DNA of 64,000 nt, taken from the NCBI RefSeq assembly GCF_000577895.1, contig NZ_HG917868.1:558001-622000 (forward strand). The letters are read 5' to 3'. A program made the translations under genes and the position numbers. The DNA comes from Clostridium bornimense. Lineage in GTDB: Bacteria; Bacillota; Clostridia; Clostridiales; Clostridiaceae. Shown here piece by piece: positions 42,267 to 50,819 of the stretch (position 1 is its first letter; every line of letters starts with the position of its first letter). The notes under the pieces are model-generated. The model saw only the letters and a program-made list of their open reading frames with translations. It made no database searches and had not been told where the DNA came from.

Positions 42267-42297
42267 TTGACTTGGAGTTAACTCTAGAATGTAAAAT
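42267..42297 (+). promoter_or_regulatory. MerR-family-type promoter with 19-bp spacer and central dyad
   Basis: TTGACT (-35, 42267-42272) and TAAAAT (-10, 42292-42297) are 19 bp apart instead of 17. The spacer holds the palindrome GAGTTAACTC (42275-42284), extended by T and A outside a G/T position. This is the hallmark of promoters activated by MerR-family regulators through DNA untwisting. No merR gene is in the window. Confidence 0.75.
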
Positions 42298-42388
42298 AGA
42301 GACAATTAAAGAAGTATATGAAGTATTTGATATTATACTAGATACTTATAATTGTAAAGAAAAAAGAAGAAAAAGGGGTAATAAGAAG

Positions 42389-44140
42389 ATGTATTTAGAG
42401 AAAATAAACGGACCTGAAGATGTAAAAGTATTGTCTAGAGAAGAATTAAAGCTATTGTCAGGAGAAATCAGAGATGCTCTTATGAATAGATTAAGCAAGA
42501 GAGGAGGACATTTTGGTCCTAATTTTGGTATGGTAGAGGCTACAATTGCATTACATTATGTATTTGAGTCTCCAAAAGATAAGTTTGTATTTGATGTATC
42601 TCACCAGAGTTATCCTCACAAAATGCTTACAGGTAGAAAAGATGCATATCTGTATGAAGAACATTTCACAGATGTATCAGGTTATACAAATCCAGAAGAA
42701 AGTGATCATGATTTCTTTAATGTAGGTCATACATCTACTTCAGTAAGTCTTGCCTCTGGTCTTGCAAAGGCTAGAGATTTAAAGGGAGATAAAGAAAATA
42801 TAATTGCAATCCTTGGAGATGGTTCTTTAAGTGGTGGCGAAGCTTTAGAAGGAGTGAATTTTATTTCCGAGTTAGAGAGTAATTTTATTCTTATCTTTAA
42901 TGATAATGATATGTCTATTGCAGAAAATCATGGTGGATTATATAAAAATCTTAAAGAACTGAGAGAAAGCAATGGTACCTGCGAATGTAATATTTTTAAG
43001 GCAATGGGTCTTGATTATGTATATGTAGATGATGGCAATGATCTGGAGAAATTAATAGAGGCTTTTTATCAAGTAAAGGATATAGATCATCCAATTGTGG
43101 TGCATATTAATACACAAAAGGGAAAAGGCTACAAACTTGCAGAGGATAATAAAGAACAGTGGCACTGGTGCATGCCTTTTGATGTGGAAACTGGCAAATC
43201 TAACTTTGTAATGGAAGGAGAAAATTATGCAACCATGACCTGTGATTTTCTTATGAAAAAGATGAAAGCAGATCCAAAGGTGACTACGATTGTTGCAGCT
43301 GTTCCAACGAATATTGGGTTCACAGAAGACAAGCGTAAGGAAGCTGGGAAACAGTTTGTAGATGTAGGGATAGCAGAGGAACATGCTATTGCATTTGCAT
43401 CTGGTATTGCAAAAAATGGTGGAAAGCCAGTCTTTGCAACACATTCTAGTTTTATGCAAAGAACCTATGATCAATTGTCACAGGATTTATGTGTAAATGG
43501 TAATGCCGCAACAATTATCGTTAATACTGCTTCTATTTATGGAATGAATGATGTTACGCATTTAGGAATCTACGATATTGCAATGATGGCTAACATTCCG
43601 AATCTTGTATATTTAGCACCAACCAATAGTGAAGAATATTTTGCAATGCTTGATTGGAGTATTGAGCAGAATCAGTATCCTGTTGCGATTCGTACTCCAT
43701 GTAACGGTGTTATTCACGCTGATGGATTAAAAGTAGATATAGATTATAGTAGATTGAATCAGTATCAAGTGAATAGAGAAGGAAGCGAAATTGCTATTCT
43801 TGCCCTTGGAGATTTTTATCAGATTGGAGAAGAAGTTGCAAAGGCAATTGAAGAAAAGAGTGGTATAGCACCAACTTTGATTAATCCAAGATATATTACA
43901 GGACTTGATGTAGAACTTTTAGAAAAACTACAGGCTAATCACATGAAAGTAATTACATTAGAAGATGGTATTTTAGATGGTGGTTTTGGAGAGAAGATTG
44001 CACGTTATTTTGGACCAACAGATGTAAAAGTGTATAACTATGGTTTGAAAAAAGAATTCATTGACCGCTATGTTGTAGAAGATGTATTGAAAGAAAACCA
44101 CTTAACTCCAGAGCAGATTTTAGAAGATATTGGAGTATAA
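42389..44140 (+). CDS. 1-deoxy-D-xylulose-5-phosphate synthase-like thiamine enzyme
   Basis: Transketolase-family enzyme of 583 aa, shorter than housekeeping DXS. The thiamine diphosphate site is ILGDGSLSGGEALEGVN (near residue 143). The DXS-like segments are SHQSYPHKMLTGRK, HINTQKGKGYKLAE followed by QWHW, and DVGIAEEHAIAFASGIA (the cofactor-activating Glu), then MQRTYDQLSQDL. A typical third transketolase domain ends it. Because it is divergent and stands beside an oxidoreductase under a stress-type promoter, the true substrate may not be that of the isoprenoid pathway. ATG 42389 follows AAAAGGGG; an in-frame TTG at 42272 lies within the promoter. Arg codons CGT and Gln codon CAG are commoner here than in neighbours, suggesting transfer. 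Confidence 0.8.
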   Translation: MYLEKINGPEDVKVLSREELKLLSGEIRDALMNRLSKRGGHFGPNFGMVEATIALHYVFESPKDKFVFDVSHQSYPHKMLTGRKDAYLYEEHFTDVSGYTNPEESDHDFFNVGHTSTSVSLASGLAKARDLKGDKENIIAILGDGSLSGGEALEGVNFISELESNFILIFNDNDMSIAENHGGLYKNLKELRESNGTCECNIFKAMGLDYVYVDDGNDLEKLIEAFYQVKDIDHPIVVHINTQKGKGYKLAEDNKEQWHWCMPFDVETGKSNFVMEGENYATMTCDFLMKKMKADPKVTTIVAAVPTNIGFTEDKRKEAGKQFVDVGIAEEHAIAFASGIAKNGGKPVFATHSSFMQRTYDQLSQDLCVNGNAATIIVNTASIYGMNDVTHLGIYDIAMMANIPNLVYLAPTNSEEYFAMLDWSIEQNQYPVAIRTPCNGVIHADGLKVDIDYSRLNQYQVNREGSEIAILALGDFYQIGEEVAKAIEEKSGIAPTLINPRYITGLDVELLEKLQANHMKVITLEDGILDGGFGEKIARYFGPTDVKVYNYGLKKEFIDRYVVEDVLKENHLTPEQILEDIGV

Positions 44141-44162
44141 TTAGATTGGAGGATATAAGAAG

Positions 44163-44780
44163 ATGAAAGTATTAATGATAAATGGAAGTCCACGTATAAA
44201 TGGAAATACATCTATTGCTTTAAAGGAAATGGAGAATGTATTTACAGAAATAGGGATTGAGGTGGAAGTTGTTCAAATAGGACAAAAAGATGTAAGAGGA
44301 TGTATTGCTTGTGGCACTTGTGCTACAAGAGGAGTTTGTGTATTTGATGATGTGGTTAATGAACTTGCACCCAAATTTGAAGCTTGTGATGGTCTTGTAA
44401 TTGCTAGTCCTGTTTATTATGCATCAGCAAATGCCACATTGATTGCCTGTCTTGATCGTTTATTCTACAGCACTCATTTTGATAAAACTATGAAAGTAGG
44501 AGCAAGTGTTGCAGTGGCAAGACGTGGAGGATGCTCTTCAACATTTGATGAATTAAATAAATACTTTACTATAACAGGAATGCCAGTTGCATCTAGCCAG
44601 TATTGGAATAGTGTTCATGGGCGTGAAGCAGGGCAGGCATCAATGGATGAAGAGGGGTTACAGACTATGCGTACTCTAGCACGAAATATGGCATTTTTAA
44701 TGAAGAGTATTGCATTAGGTAAAGAAAAATATGGATTGCCAGAAGTGGAAAATCATATTTTTACACATTTCATACGATAG
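44163..44780 (+). CDS. NAD(P)H-dependent FMN oxidoreductase, flavodoxin fold
   Basis: A 205-residue flavoprotein. The start MKVLMINGSPRINGNTSIAL is the FMN phosphate loop of the NADPH-dependent FMN reductase family. The CIACGTCATRGVC segment near residues 47-60 is the Cys-rich hallmark of the iron-sulfur-flavoprotein-like branch, and IASPVYYASANA is the isoalloxazine loop. It lies 22 bp after the DXS-like gene with its own TGGAGG and has the same atypical codon use (CGT and CGA for Arg). Substrate unknown; quinone, nitro or azo reduction is typical of the family. Confidence 0.85.
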   Translation: MKVLMINGSPRINGNTSIALKEMENVFTEIGIEVEVVQIGQKDVRGCIACGTCATRGVCVFDDVVNELAPKFEACDGLVIASPVYYASANATLIACLDRLFYSTHFDKTMKVGASVAVARRGGCSSTFDELNKYFTITGMPVASSQYWNSVHGREAGQASMDEEGLQTMRTLARNMAFLMKSIALGKEKYGLPEVENHIFTHFIR

Positions 44781-44818
44781 ATTAATTGTGATAGAAAACG
44801 AAAAATGTTTTTAAAGGG

Positions 44819-44868
44819 AAAGCCTTTGCAATATGTTTATATGAATATATTACAAGGGCTTATTTTTA
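44819..44868 (+). terminator. Terminator of the DXS-like/flavoprotein operon
   Basis: A long imperfect stem (AAGCCTTTGCAATAT against ATATTACAAGGGCTT), followed by ATTTTTATT. The remainder of the 402-bp gap to 45182 shows only a TATAAT at 45118-45123. Confidence 0.75.
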
Positions 44869-45182
44869 TTAAGTATATTTTATTAAGTATGATTAACTAT
44901 GCATTGGTGTTTCAGATACGGTAATATGTAGACATTTCAAAAGCAAGAAAAAATTTTTTTATACTATTGTTGAAAGCTGAGATAGAACAAATTATATTTT
45001 GTAAAAACAGTAGAAGCAGTATTAAATTATATGGAATTAAGGGGATTAGAGTATATAGTATGGATTTTGTTTGGAATTATGAGTAAAAATGAAATTATAA
45101 TTTATAAGTAAATATAGTATAATATTTACATACAACTTTTTAAATTTATAGTTGAAGTAAGTAATAAATTAAGGGGGCGCAA

Positions 45183-46346
45183 ATGGAAAAATTCAGGGGT
45201 AAAAGTAAAAAAGGAAGTGTTTTAAGTAAAATTCTTATAACAATAGCTGTAATATTTATAGTTATTGTTGCAGTAAGTATATTGGCTTTATATAAGTATA
45301 GAAATGAAATATCGGAACTTTTAACAGTAGTAGAAGAACGAGAAGTATATTCAGAAGAGGTAGTAGAAAAATTTATAAGTGAAGTTATTGATACTAAGCA
45401 GAATAAGGAGATATTTTTTAATAATCCAGGAATAACAGAAGAGGAGTTTAAGAGTTCATGGAATGGTTTCATGGAGAAGGATCCAAAGATAAATTATTAT
45501 CTTAAAGATTGTACATATAATTACTATGTTAAAGATAGTGGAATATATATTGAGACTACATTTAATTTTAAAGATGACAGAATACCATTTAAAGATATGT
45601 ATGTTGTGAACAATGAAAAAGACACTATGAAATATATTATTGATACTGTAGAGACAGGGACAGAAACAATGACGGTATATGTAAAAGATAATATTATTCC
45701 TTTTGATGATCTACAAACATTATTTGAGACAGCTCCATGGAATGATTGTGAAGATGTGGTATTAACATCAGTAGAGAGAATGTATCTAACTTATGGCGAT
45801 GTTGATAGTGGCGAATATATTTTAGAAGTTACTGTTGAAGATATAAGTAATGATAATGCAGCAAAAGCTAAAGAAGAAGTGTCAAAATCATTAGATGATA
45901 TTGTTGCAAAATTAAATATTGATGGAAAAAGTGATAAGGAAAAATATAGAGAGATATACAAGGTACTTTGTAAAGATGTCATTTATGATGATGATATGGC
46001 AGATGTAATAACTAATGAAAATTTAGAGTCAGAATTAAATCTTTATAGACAGACTTATGGAGCTTTAGTAAGAGAAAAAACTGTATGTACAGGATATGCT
46101 ACTGCTTTTAAGGCTATATGTGATAGAGTCAATTTGCCATGTTGGGTTATATTTGGAACTGCTGATGGAGAAGAACATGCATGGAATTCAGTAATATTGG
46201 ATGGAGAAGTAAAGTATGTGGATGCTACCTGGGGTGATCAAGATTATGGTGTAGAATATGAGTATTTTCTTATGTCTAAAGGTAGTGCTGAAGTAAATAG
46301 TAGGACTATTGATGATGATTATTATATTCCAGAAGAATTTCAATAG
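45183..46346 (+). CDS. Membrane-anchored transglutaminase-like protein
   Basis: A 387-residue protein with a basic N-terminus, one transmembrane helix (about residues 18-40), a helical/beta extracytoplasmic region, and a C-terminal transglutaminase-like (papain-fold) domain. The triad is visible: C302 in KTVCTGYATAF, H332 in EEHAWNSV and D347 in YVDATWGD. Members of this family act as peptidases, cross-linkers or amidases on the cell surface; the substrate here is not known. It stands alone between terminators and starts behind TAAGGGGGC. Confidence 0.8.
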   Translation: MEKFRGKSKKGSVLSKILITIAVIFIVIVAVSILALYKYRNEISELLTVVEEREVYSEEVVEKFISEVIDTKQNKEIFFNNPGITEEEFKSSWNGFMEKDPKINYYLKDCTYNYYVKDSGIYIETTFNFKDDRIPFKDMYVVNNEKDTMKYIIDTVETGTETMTVYVKDNIIPFDDLQTLFETAPWNDCEDVVLTSVERMYLTYGDVDSGEYILEVTVEDISNDNAAKAKEEVSKSLDDIVAKLNIDGKSDKEKYREIYKVLCKDVIYDDDMADVITNENLESELNLYRQTYGALVREKTVCTGYATAFKAICDRVNLPCWVIFGTADGEEHAWNSVILDGEVKYVDATWGDQDYGVEYEYFLMSKGSAEVNSRTIDDDYYIPEEFQ

Positions 46347-46348
46347 TG

Positions 46349-46386
46349 AGAAGGGGATGCTTAGTATAGGCATTCTCCTTTTTTAT
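46349..46386 (+). terminator. Terminator after the transglutaminase-like gene
   Basis: AAGGGGATGC pairs imperfectly with GGCATTCTCCTT, followed by T6. Confidence 0.7.
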
Positions 46387-46512
46387 ACAATTAAATACTA
46401 TTTAACTTAAGAAATATGATAAAAGTTGTAAAAATAGTTTATTGATACTTTAAAGTAAAAAATATATAATAATATAAAGAAATGCAACTAAATTTTCTAG
46501 GTGAGGGAAAAC

Positions 46513-47805
46513 ATGAGAATAAACTTAAAATTAGAAGAAGAGTTTACTAAAGAAAAGTTAGTAAATACGTTGATATACTTATTATTATGGATGTTACCTT
46601 TTTTTATAGTGACGAAAGAATCAGGAAAAGGTATAGAATTTGGTAAAGGGATATTTTTGATTGTAATATCAATTATTAGTTTAACTATCATTGTAAAAGA
46701 GAAAAAGATAAAGATGGATTTAATATCTAAAATAGCGTTGATATATTTAGCACTGGTTAGTATATCAACAGTATTTTCTATGGATATAAAACAATCTATA
46801 GTAGGTGCCCATGGAAGATATGAAGGTTTAATAATGATATCAGTTTATGTAGTATTATTTTTTGCCGCAAAAAATTATTTTTCTATAGATAAAAAAGCAT
46901 TAAATATGACATTAGCATTAGTAACTATATTAGCAATATTATCATTGATACAATTTTATGGTTTTGACCCTATCTGGGGACAAAAATCTTATTTTGGAAA
47001 AGAACTAACGGAAGGAATAAAAAAGGGGTTAAGTGATGAAATACTTTTTCCAAAATACCTAGCTACTATCGGAAATAGGAATTTTGTCTCTACATATTTT
47101 TCTATATTTTTGCCAGTAACTATTGGGGGATATATTTTTTATAAAAATAAATATTGCTTCATAGCATCATTATTTATATATGGTGCATTACTTTGTACAT
47201 TAACGAGAAGTGGATATGTAGGTTTTATATTTGCTGGAATTATACTTTTAACTCTACTAATAAAAGAGAAAAATAAAGAACATTTTAAAAGATTAGCTAT
47301 GTTAGCTTTAGCATTTATAATGATATTTGGATTTATAAATTTTACATCTAAAGGTGCAGTTGCAAATAGATTAGGATTGTTAGGTAAAGATGTTACATCA
47401 TTTAGTGAAAAATCTGGATCAAGTAGAATAGGAATATGGAAATTAGTAATAAAGGTTATAGAAGAAAAGCCGATTTTAGGAACAGGCCCTGATACTATAG
47501 ATAAAGCATTGCCAGCGATATGTGGTGATGATTATAAGGAATTAGGATTTATTGTAGACAAAGCACATAATGAATTTTTGCAGATAGCAGCAACTATGGG
47601 AATACCTACATTAATCATTTATCTAATATTTTTATTATTGATTTTAAAGAATATAATAAAGAATATTAGACAGGATCAGTATAAAATTTTACTTTTAGTA
47701 TTCGTAGCATTTATTACACAAAGTTTTTTCAATATAAGTATAATATCTGTGGCATCAGTAGTGTGGATATTTTTCGGAGTAATGAGTAAAGAAAAATTCT
47801 GTTAA
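46513..47805 (+). CDS. O-antigen ligase/polymerase-like membrane protein
   Basis: Polytopic membrane protein of 430 aa with about ten to twelve helices and the Wzy/WaaL-type pattern. A first-loop Arg/Glu segment is GAHGRYEGLI. The large external loop has RIGIWKLVIKVIEEKPILGTGPDTI and then KAHNEFLQIAATMGIP, where the His is the expected functional residue. Such proteins polymerise or ligate glycans on the outer face of the membrane. ATG 46513 is preferred because TAGGTGAGGG precedes it; the GTG at 46501 is within that site. The next gene starts only 12 bp after the stop. Confidence 0.8.
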   Translation: MRINLKLEEEFTKEKLVNTLIYLLLWMLPFFIVTKESGKGIEFGKGIFLIVISIISLTIIVKEKKIKMDLISKIALIYLALVSISTVFSMDIKQSIVGAHGRYEGLIMISVYVVLFFAAKNYFSIDKKALNMTLALVTILAILSLIQFYGFDPIWGQKSYFGKELTEGIKKGLSDEILFPKYLATIGNRNFVSTYFSIFLPVTIGGYIFYKNKYCFIASLFIYGALLCTLTRSGYVGFIFAGIILLTLLIKEKNKEHFKRLAMLALAFIMIFGFINFTSKGAVANRLGLLGKDVTSFSEKSGSSRIGIWKLVIKVIEEKPILGTGPDTIDKALPAICGDDYKELGFIVDKAHNEFLQIAATMGIPTLIIYLIFLLLILKNIIKNIRQDQYKILLLVFVAFITQSFFNISIISVASVVWIFFGVMSKEKFC

Positions 47806-47817
47806 GGAGGAATTAAT

Positions 47818-48579
47818 ATAAAAAAAATATATATCTATAAAATTATAGCTATAGTTATTACAATAATTTTTAGTGTTAATTTTATAGGCTGCGGTGGTGC
47901 TAAAGAAGAAAAGTTAAATCCTGTACAGGAGGCAATGAAGAATTATTTAGAGAATAAGTATGAAGAGAAATTTATAGTTGAGGAATCTAAAATCCATGAT
48001 AATGGAGAAAAAGGCACATACCATTTAGCTACAGCATATCCAGAAAAAAATGAAAATCATCAATTTACTGTTAAATGGAGTGAAGATGATATAGGAACAT
48101 TTAAAGATGATTATTTAAAATATAAATGGAATGAAGAAGGAAAAAAGGTTATAGAGAAAAAATTAAAAGAAGTATACAAAGAAGATGTAAATTTTTATTT
48201 TGATTTTAAAGTTACACCAGGTGAATATGATAGAGAAATGGATATTCAGTCTATGATAAAAACATATCCAGAGGATGTGACTTTAGAGTTTACTTATTAT
48301 GTATTTTGTAAAAATAACATTGATAAAGAGAAGGAATCAAAAAAAATATATAAAGTAATAGAAAATATGTTTTTAGAGAATAACCTAGGAGAATATTCCC
48401 TAGCAGTGTACTTTATTAATGAAAAAGATAGAGATAATTATGAAGATAATAAAAAATATAATTTAGATTTAGAAACAAGTAAATTATATAAAAAGGGAGT
48501 TATACTTAATTATTTATATATGTGGGATTCGAACAATATAAAAAATAGTAACGATATAGAACAATTATTTAATTACTAA
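47818..48579 (+). CDS. Predicted lipoprotein with a non-standard ATA start
   Basis: A 253-codon reading frame. A perfect AAGGAGG (47804-47810) stands 7 bp before ATA 47818, where a start codon is expected. The frame then encodes a lipoprotein signal: basic start (IKKIYIYK), hydrophobic core (IIAIVITIIFSVN) and lipobox FIGC followed by GG. No ATG, GTG or TTG occurs between the upstream in-frame stop at 47803 and the first Met at 47935. The mature part is Lys/Glu-rich with no recognised domain. Either ATA is used at low efficiency, the ATG was lost by mutation, or translation begins at ATG 47935 (214 aa, with AGGAGG only 2 bp upstream) and gives a non-exported product. It is probably cotranscribed with the ligase-like gene. 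Confidence 0.6.
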   Translation: MKKIYIYKIIAIVITIIFSVNFIGCGGAKEEKLNPVQEAMKNYLENKYEEKFIVEESKIHDNGEKGTYHLATAYPEKNENHQFTVKWSEDDIGTFKDDYLKYKWNEEGKKVIEKKLKEVYKEDVNFYFDFKVTPGEYDREMDIQSMIKTYPEDVTLEFTYYVFCKNNIDKEKESKKIYKVIENMFLENNLGEYSLAVYFINEKDRDNYEDNKKYNLDLETSKLYKKGVILNYLYMWDSNNIKNSNDIEQLFNY

Positions 48580-48581
48580 AG

Positions 48582-48618
48582 AATTTGCGATTTTTAATAA
48601 AGTCGCAAATTTTTTTAT
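48582..48618 (+). terminator. Terminator after the lipoprotein gene
   Basis: AATTTGCGA pairs perfectly with TCGCAAATT, followed by TTTTTT. Confidence 0.88.
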
Positions 48619-48683
48619 ATTATTTATTGATTTAAGAAGTTTATTTTTAAAGTAACATATTTATTCAGAATACAAAACAAAAG

Positions 48684-48716
48684 TCCTTTTCTATATTCTA
48701 AAGTCATAGAAAAGGA
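48684..48716 (+). promoter_or_regulatory. Hairpin sequestering the ribosome binding site of the sigma factor gene
   Basis: TCCTTTTCTAT (48684-48694) is perfectly complementary to ATAGAAAAGGA (48706-48716) with an 11-nt loop. The right arm contains the AAAGGAG Shine-Dalgarno of the gene starting at 48726, so folding would block initiation. There is no following T-run, so it is not a terminator. Confidence 0.7.
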
Positions 48717-48725
48717 GTGAGAGAT

Positions 48726-49274
48726 ATGAATATAAAATTAGCTAAGGAAGGAAACAAAGAAGCTATAGAAGAGATTTTAGACTCATTTAAAATGTTTATA
48801 ATAAAGCAATGTAATAAAATATATATAGAAGGATATGATAAAGAGGATTTGATTCAAGAAGGATATATATCCCTTATGAAAGCAATGGAGAAATATGATG
48901 AAGCAAAAGGACCTTTTGTTGCTTATGGTACAAGAGCTATAGTGAATAATTATTATATGATGATAAGAAATAGAGCTAAATATAATGGGACAACTTCTTT
49001 AAATAGAAGTAATGATGAAAATATAGAATTAATTGATATAATAGAAGGTAATGAAAATATAGAAGAGAAAATGATATTAAAAGAATATGTAAAAGAAGTT
49101 ATAGAAGCTATAGCTGATATGAATGATAATGATAAGAAATTAATAATAGATCTTCAAGTCAATAAAATATCGGGAAAACAATTAGCTAAAGAATTAGGAA
49201 TTTCTTATGTAGCTTTATGTAAAAGAAAAGAAAGAGCATTAAGAAAATTGAAAGCAAAATTAGAAGAGAAATAA
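48726..49274 (+). CDS. Small sigma-70-family RNA polymerase sigma factor
   Basis: A 182-residue alternative sigma factor. Region 2 is seen in YDKEDLIQEGYISLMKAMEKYD (core binding) followed by FVAYGTRAIVNNYYMMIRNR (-10 recognition). Region 4 is a C-terminal helix-turn-helix, ISGKQLAKELGISYVALCKRKERALRKLK. Region 3 is replaced by a short acidic linker, as in ECF and UviA/TcdR-like factors. No anti-sigma gene lies nearby; control may instead act on translation through the hairpin over its ribosome binding site. ATG 48726 is used; the in-frame GTG 48717 overlaps the Shine-Dalgarno. The CCA enzyme gene follows after 12 bp. Confidence 0.82.
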   Translation: MNIKLAKEGNKEAIEEILDSFKMFIIKQCNKIYIEGYDKEDLIQEGYISLMKAMEKYDEAKGPFVAYGTRAIVNNYYMMIRNRAKYNGTTSLNRSNDENIELIDIIEGNENIEEKMILKEYVKEVIEAIADMNDNDKKLIIDLQVNKISGKQLAKELGISYVALCKRKERALRKLKAKLEEK

Positions 49275-49286
49275 GATGGTGATAAG

Positions 49287-50639
49287 ATGAATATAAACAT
49301 ACCAAGTACAGTAAGTAATATAATAAAAATTTTAGAAAGTCACGGCTTTGAGGCCTATGTTGTAGGGGGATGTGTAAGAGATTCTATTTTAGGTAGAGTG
49401 CCTAATGATTGGGATATAACTACTGATGCATTACCAGAGAAGGTTATGGAAGTATTTAAAGATATTGGTGCTACTGTAGTTCCTACAGGTATAAAACATG
49501 GGACAGTTACAGTTATTATTAATAATGATAGTTATGAAATAACCACATATAGAATAGATGGAGAGTATAAAGATAGTAGAAGGCCTGAAGAAGTAATATT
49601 TACGTCAAAGTTACAAGAAGATTTAGCTAGAAGAGATTTTACTATAAATGCTATGGCTTTTAATCCTAAAGAGGGATTAAAGGATTATTTCAATGGGATA
49701 GATGATTTAAAAGAAAGAAAGATTAAAACTGTAAGAAATCCTATGGATAGATTTGAAGAAGATGCATTAAGAATGCTTAGGGCTATTAGATTTTCTGCAC
49801 AACTAACTTTTGATATAGAAGAAGAGACTATAGAAGCTATAAAAAAATTAAGTTCTAATATAAAAAATATTTCAGTAGAAAGAATAAGAGAAGAATTTAA
49901 TAAAATAATTTTATCTGATAATCCAAGGTCAATATATGATTTATACGAGTATGGACTTTTAGAAAATTTCTTACCGGAGTTTCAATTTGCAATTAATACA
50001 AAACAAAATAATCCTCATCATATTTATACTGTAGGGGAACATATTATAAAATCTATGGAGAATATAGATAAAGAATTAATATTGAGACTTACTATGCTTT
50101 TACATGACATAGGTAAACCTAAAACTATTACGACAGATGAAAATGGTATAGATCATTTTTATAATCATCCATTAGTTTCAAAAGATATGGCAGAAGATAT
50201 TTTGAGAAGGATGAAATATGATAATAATACTATAGCAAAAGTGTTATTATTAGTTCAATATCATGATCAAAGGGTAAATAGCAAAAAGTCTATAAGAAAA
50301 CTATTAAGTAAAGTAGAGGAAGAAAATTTTAATGATTTAATTAAGGTATGGATAGCAGATATAAAGGCTCAAAATCCTAAGTTTATAGAAGAAAAAATAG
50401 ATGCAATAAATAGTATTAAAGATAAACTTAAAGAAATTATAGAAAGTAATCAATGTTTTTCATTGAAGGATTTAGCTATATCAGGAAAGGATTTAATAAA
50501 ATTAGGTATTAAACCGGGGAAGGAAATAGGGATGATACTGAATAAGTTATTAGAAGAAGTAATAGAAAGCCCTGATAAAAATGAAAAAGAAAAATTAATA
50601 GAAATAGTTATGAATATGGATAATTCAATATACAGTTAA
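49287..50639 (+). CDS. cca: CCA tRNA nucleotidyltransferase with HD domain
   Basis: Class II tRNA nucleotidyltransferase, 450 aa, which adds or repairs the 3' CCA. The catalytic head has YVVGGCVRDSILGR and NDWDITTDA. The RRDFTINAMAF and EDALRMLRAIRF segments follow (neck, nucleotide selection). A C-terminal HD domain has H273-D274 in LLHDIGKPKT and NHPLVSK, suggesting extra phosphohydrolase activity as in E. coli Cca. Poly(A) polymerase of the same family is an alternative. It starts behind AGATGGTGA, close to the sigma factor gene. Confidence 0.87.
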   Translation: MNINIPSTVSNIIKILESHGFEAYVVGGCVRDSILGRVPNDWDITTDALPEKVMEVFKDIGATVVPTGIKHGTVTVIINNDSYEITTYRIDGEYKDSRRPEEVIFTSKLQEDLARRDFTINAMAFNPKEGLKDYFNGIDDLKERKIKTVRNPMDRFEEDALRMLRAIRFSAQLTFDIEEETIEAIKKLSSNIKNISVERIREEFNKIILSDNPRSIYDLYEYGLLENFLPEFQFAINTKQNNPHHIYTVGEHIIKSMENIDKELILRLTMLLHDIGKPKTITTDENGIDHFYNHPLVSKDMAEDILRRMKYDNNTIAKVLLLVQYHDQRVNSKKSIRKLLSKVEEENFNDLIKVWIADIKAQNPKFIEEKIDAINSIKDKLKEIIESNQCFSLKDLAISGKDLIKLGIKPGKEIGMILNKLLEEVIESPDKNEKEKLIEIVMNMDNSIYS

Positions 50640-50727
50640 AGTAGTGTATACCTGTAGAATTCCACCACTATTTATCTAGAACAGGTACTAATATGAGAAA
50701 ATTGCATATGGCAACTAAAATAATAAA

Positions 50728-50778
50728 ATAAGTGACTAAAGCACAATATTAATTTATTATGTTTTAGTCACTTTTTAT
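50728..50778. terminator. Bidirectional terminator between convergent cca and nadE
   Basis: AAGTGACTAAA (50730-50740) pairs with TTTAGTCACTT (50763-50773). T-runs lie beyond the hairpin on the + strand, and A/T-rich sequence on the other side serves the - strand. Confidence 0.8.
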
Positions 50779-50819
50779 TGTTATAATATTAAGTTATTTC
50801 AAGAAAGACCATATTTTTG

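Noticed and set aside
42174-42281. A 35-codon hydrophobic ORF (starting MNTYRSAIEILLFLS) upstream of the DXS-like gene
   Set aside because: It has no ribosome binding site and runs through the -35 and dyad of the MerR-type promoter; chance ORF more likely.
43052-43474. 140-codon - strand ORF within the DXS-like gene
   Set aside because: Antisense shadow of a gene with clear motifs; unusual Cys/Phe composition and no start signals.
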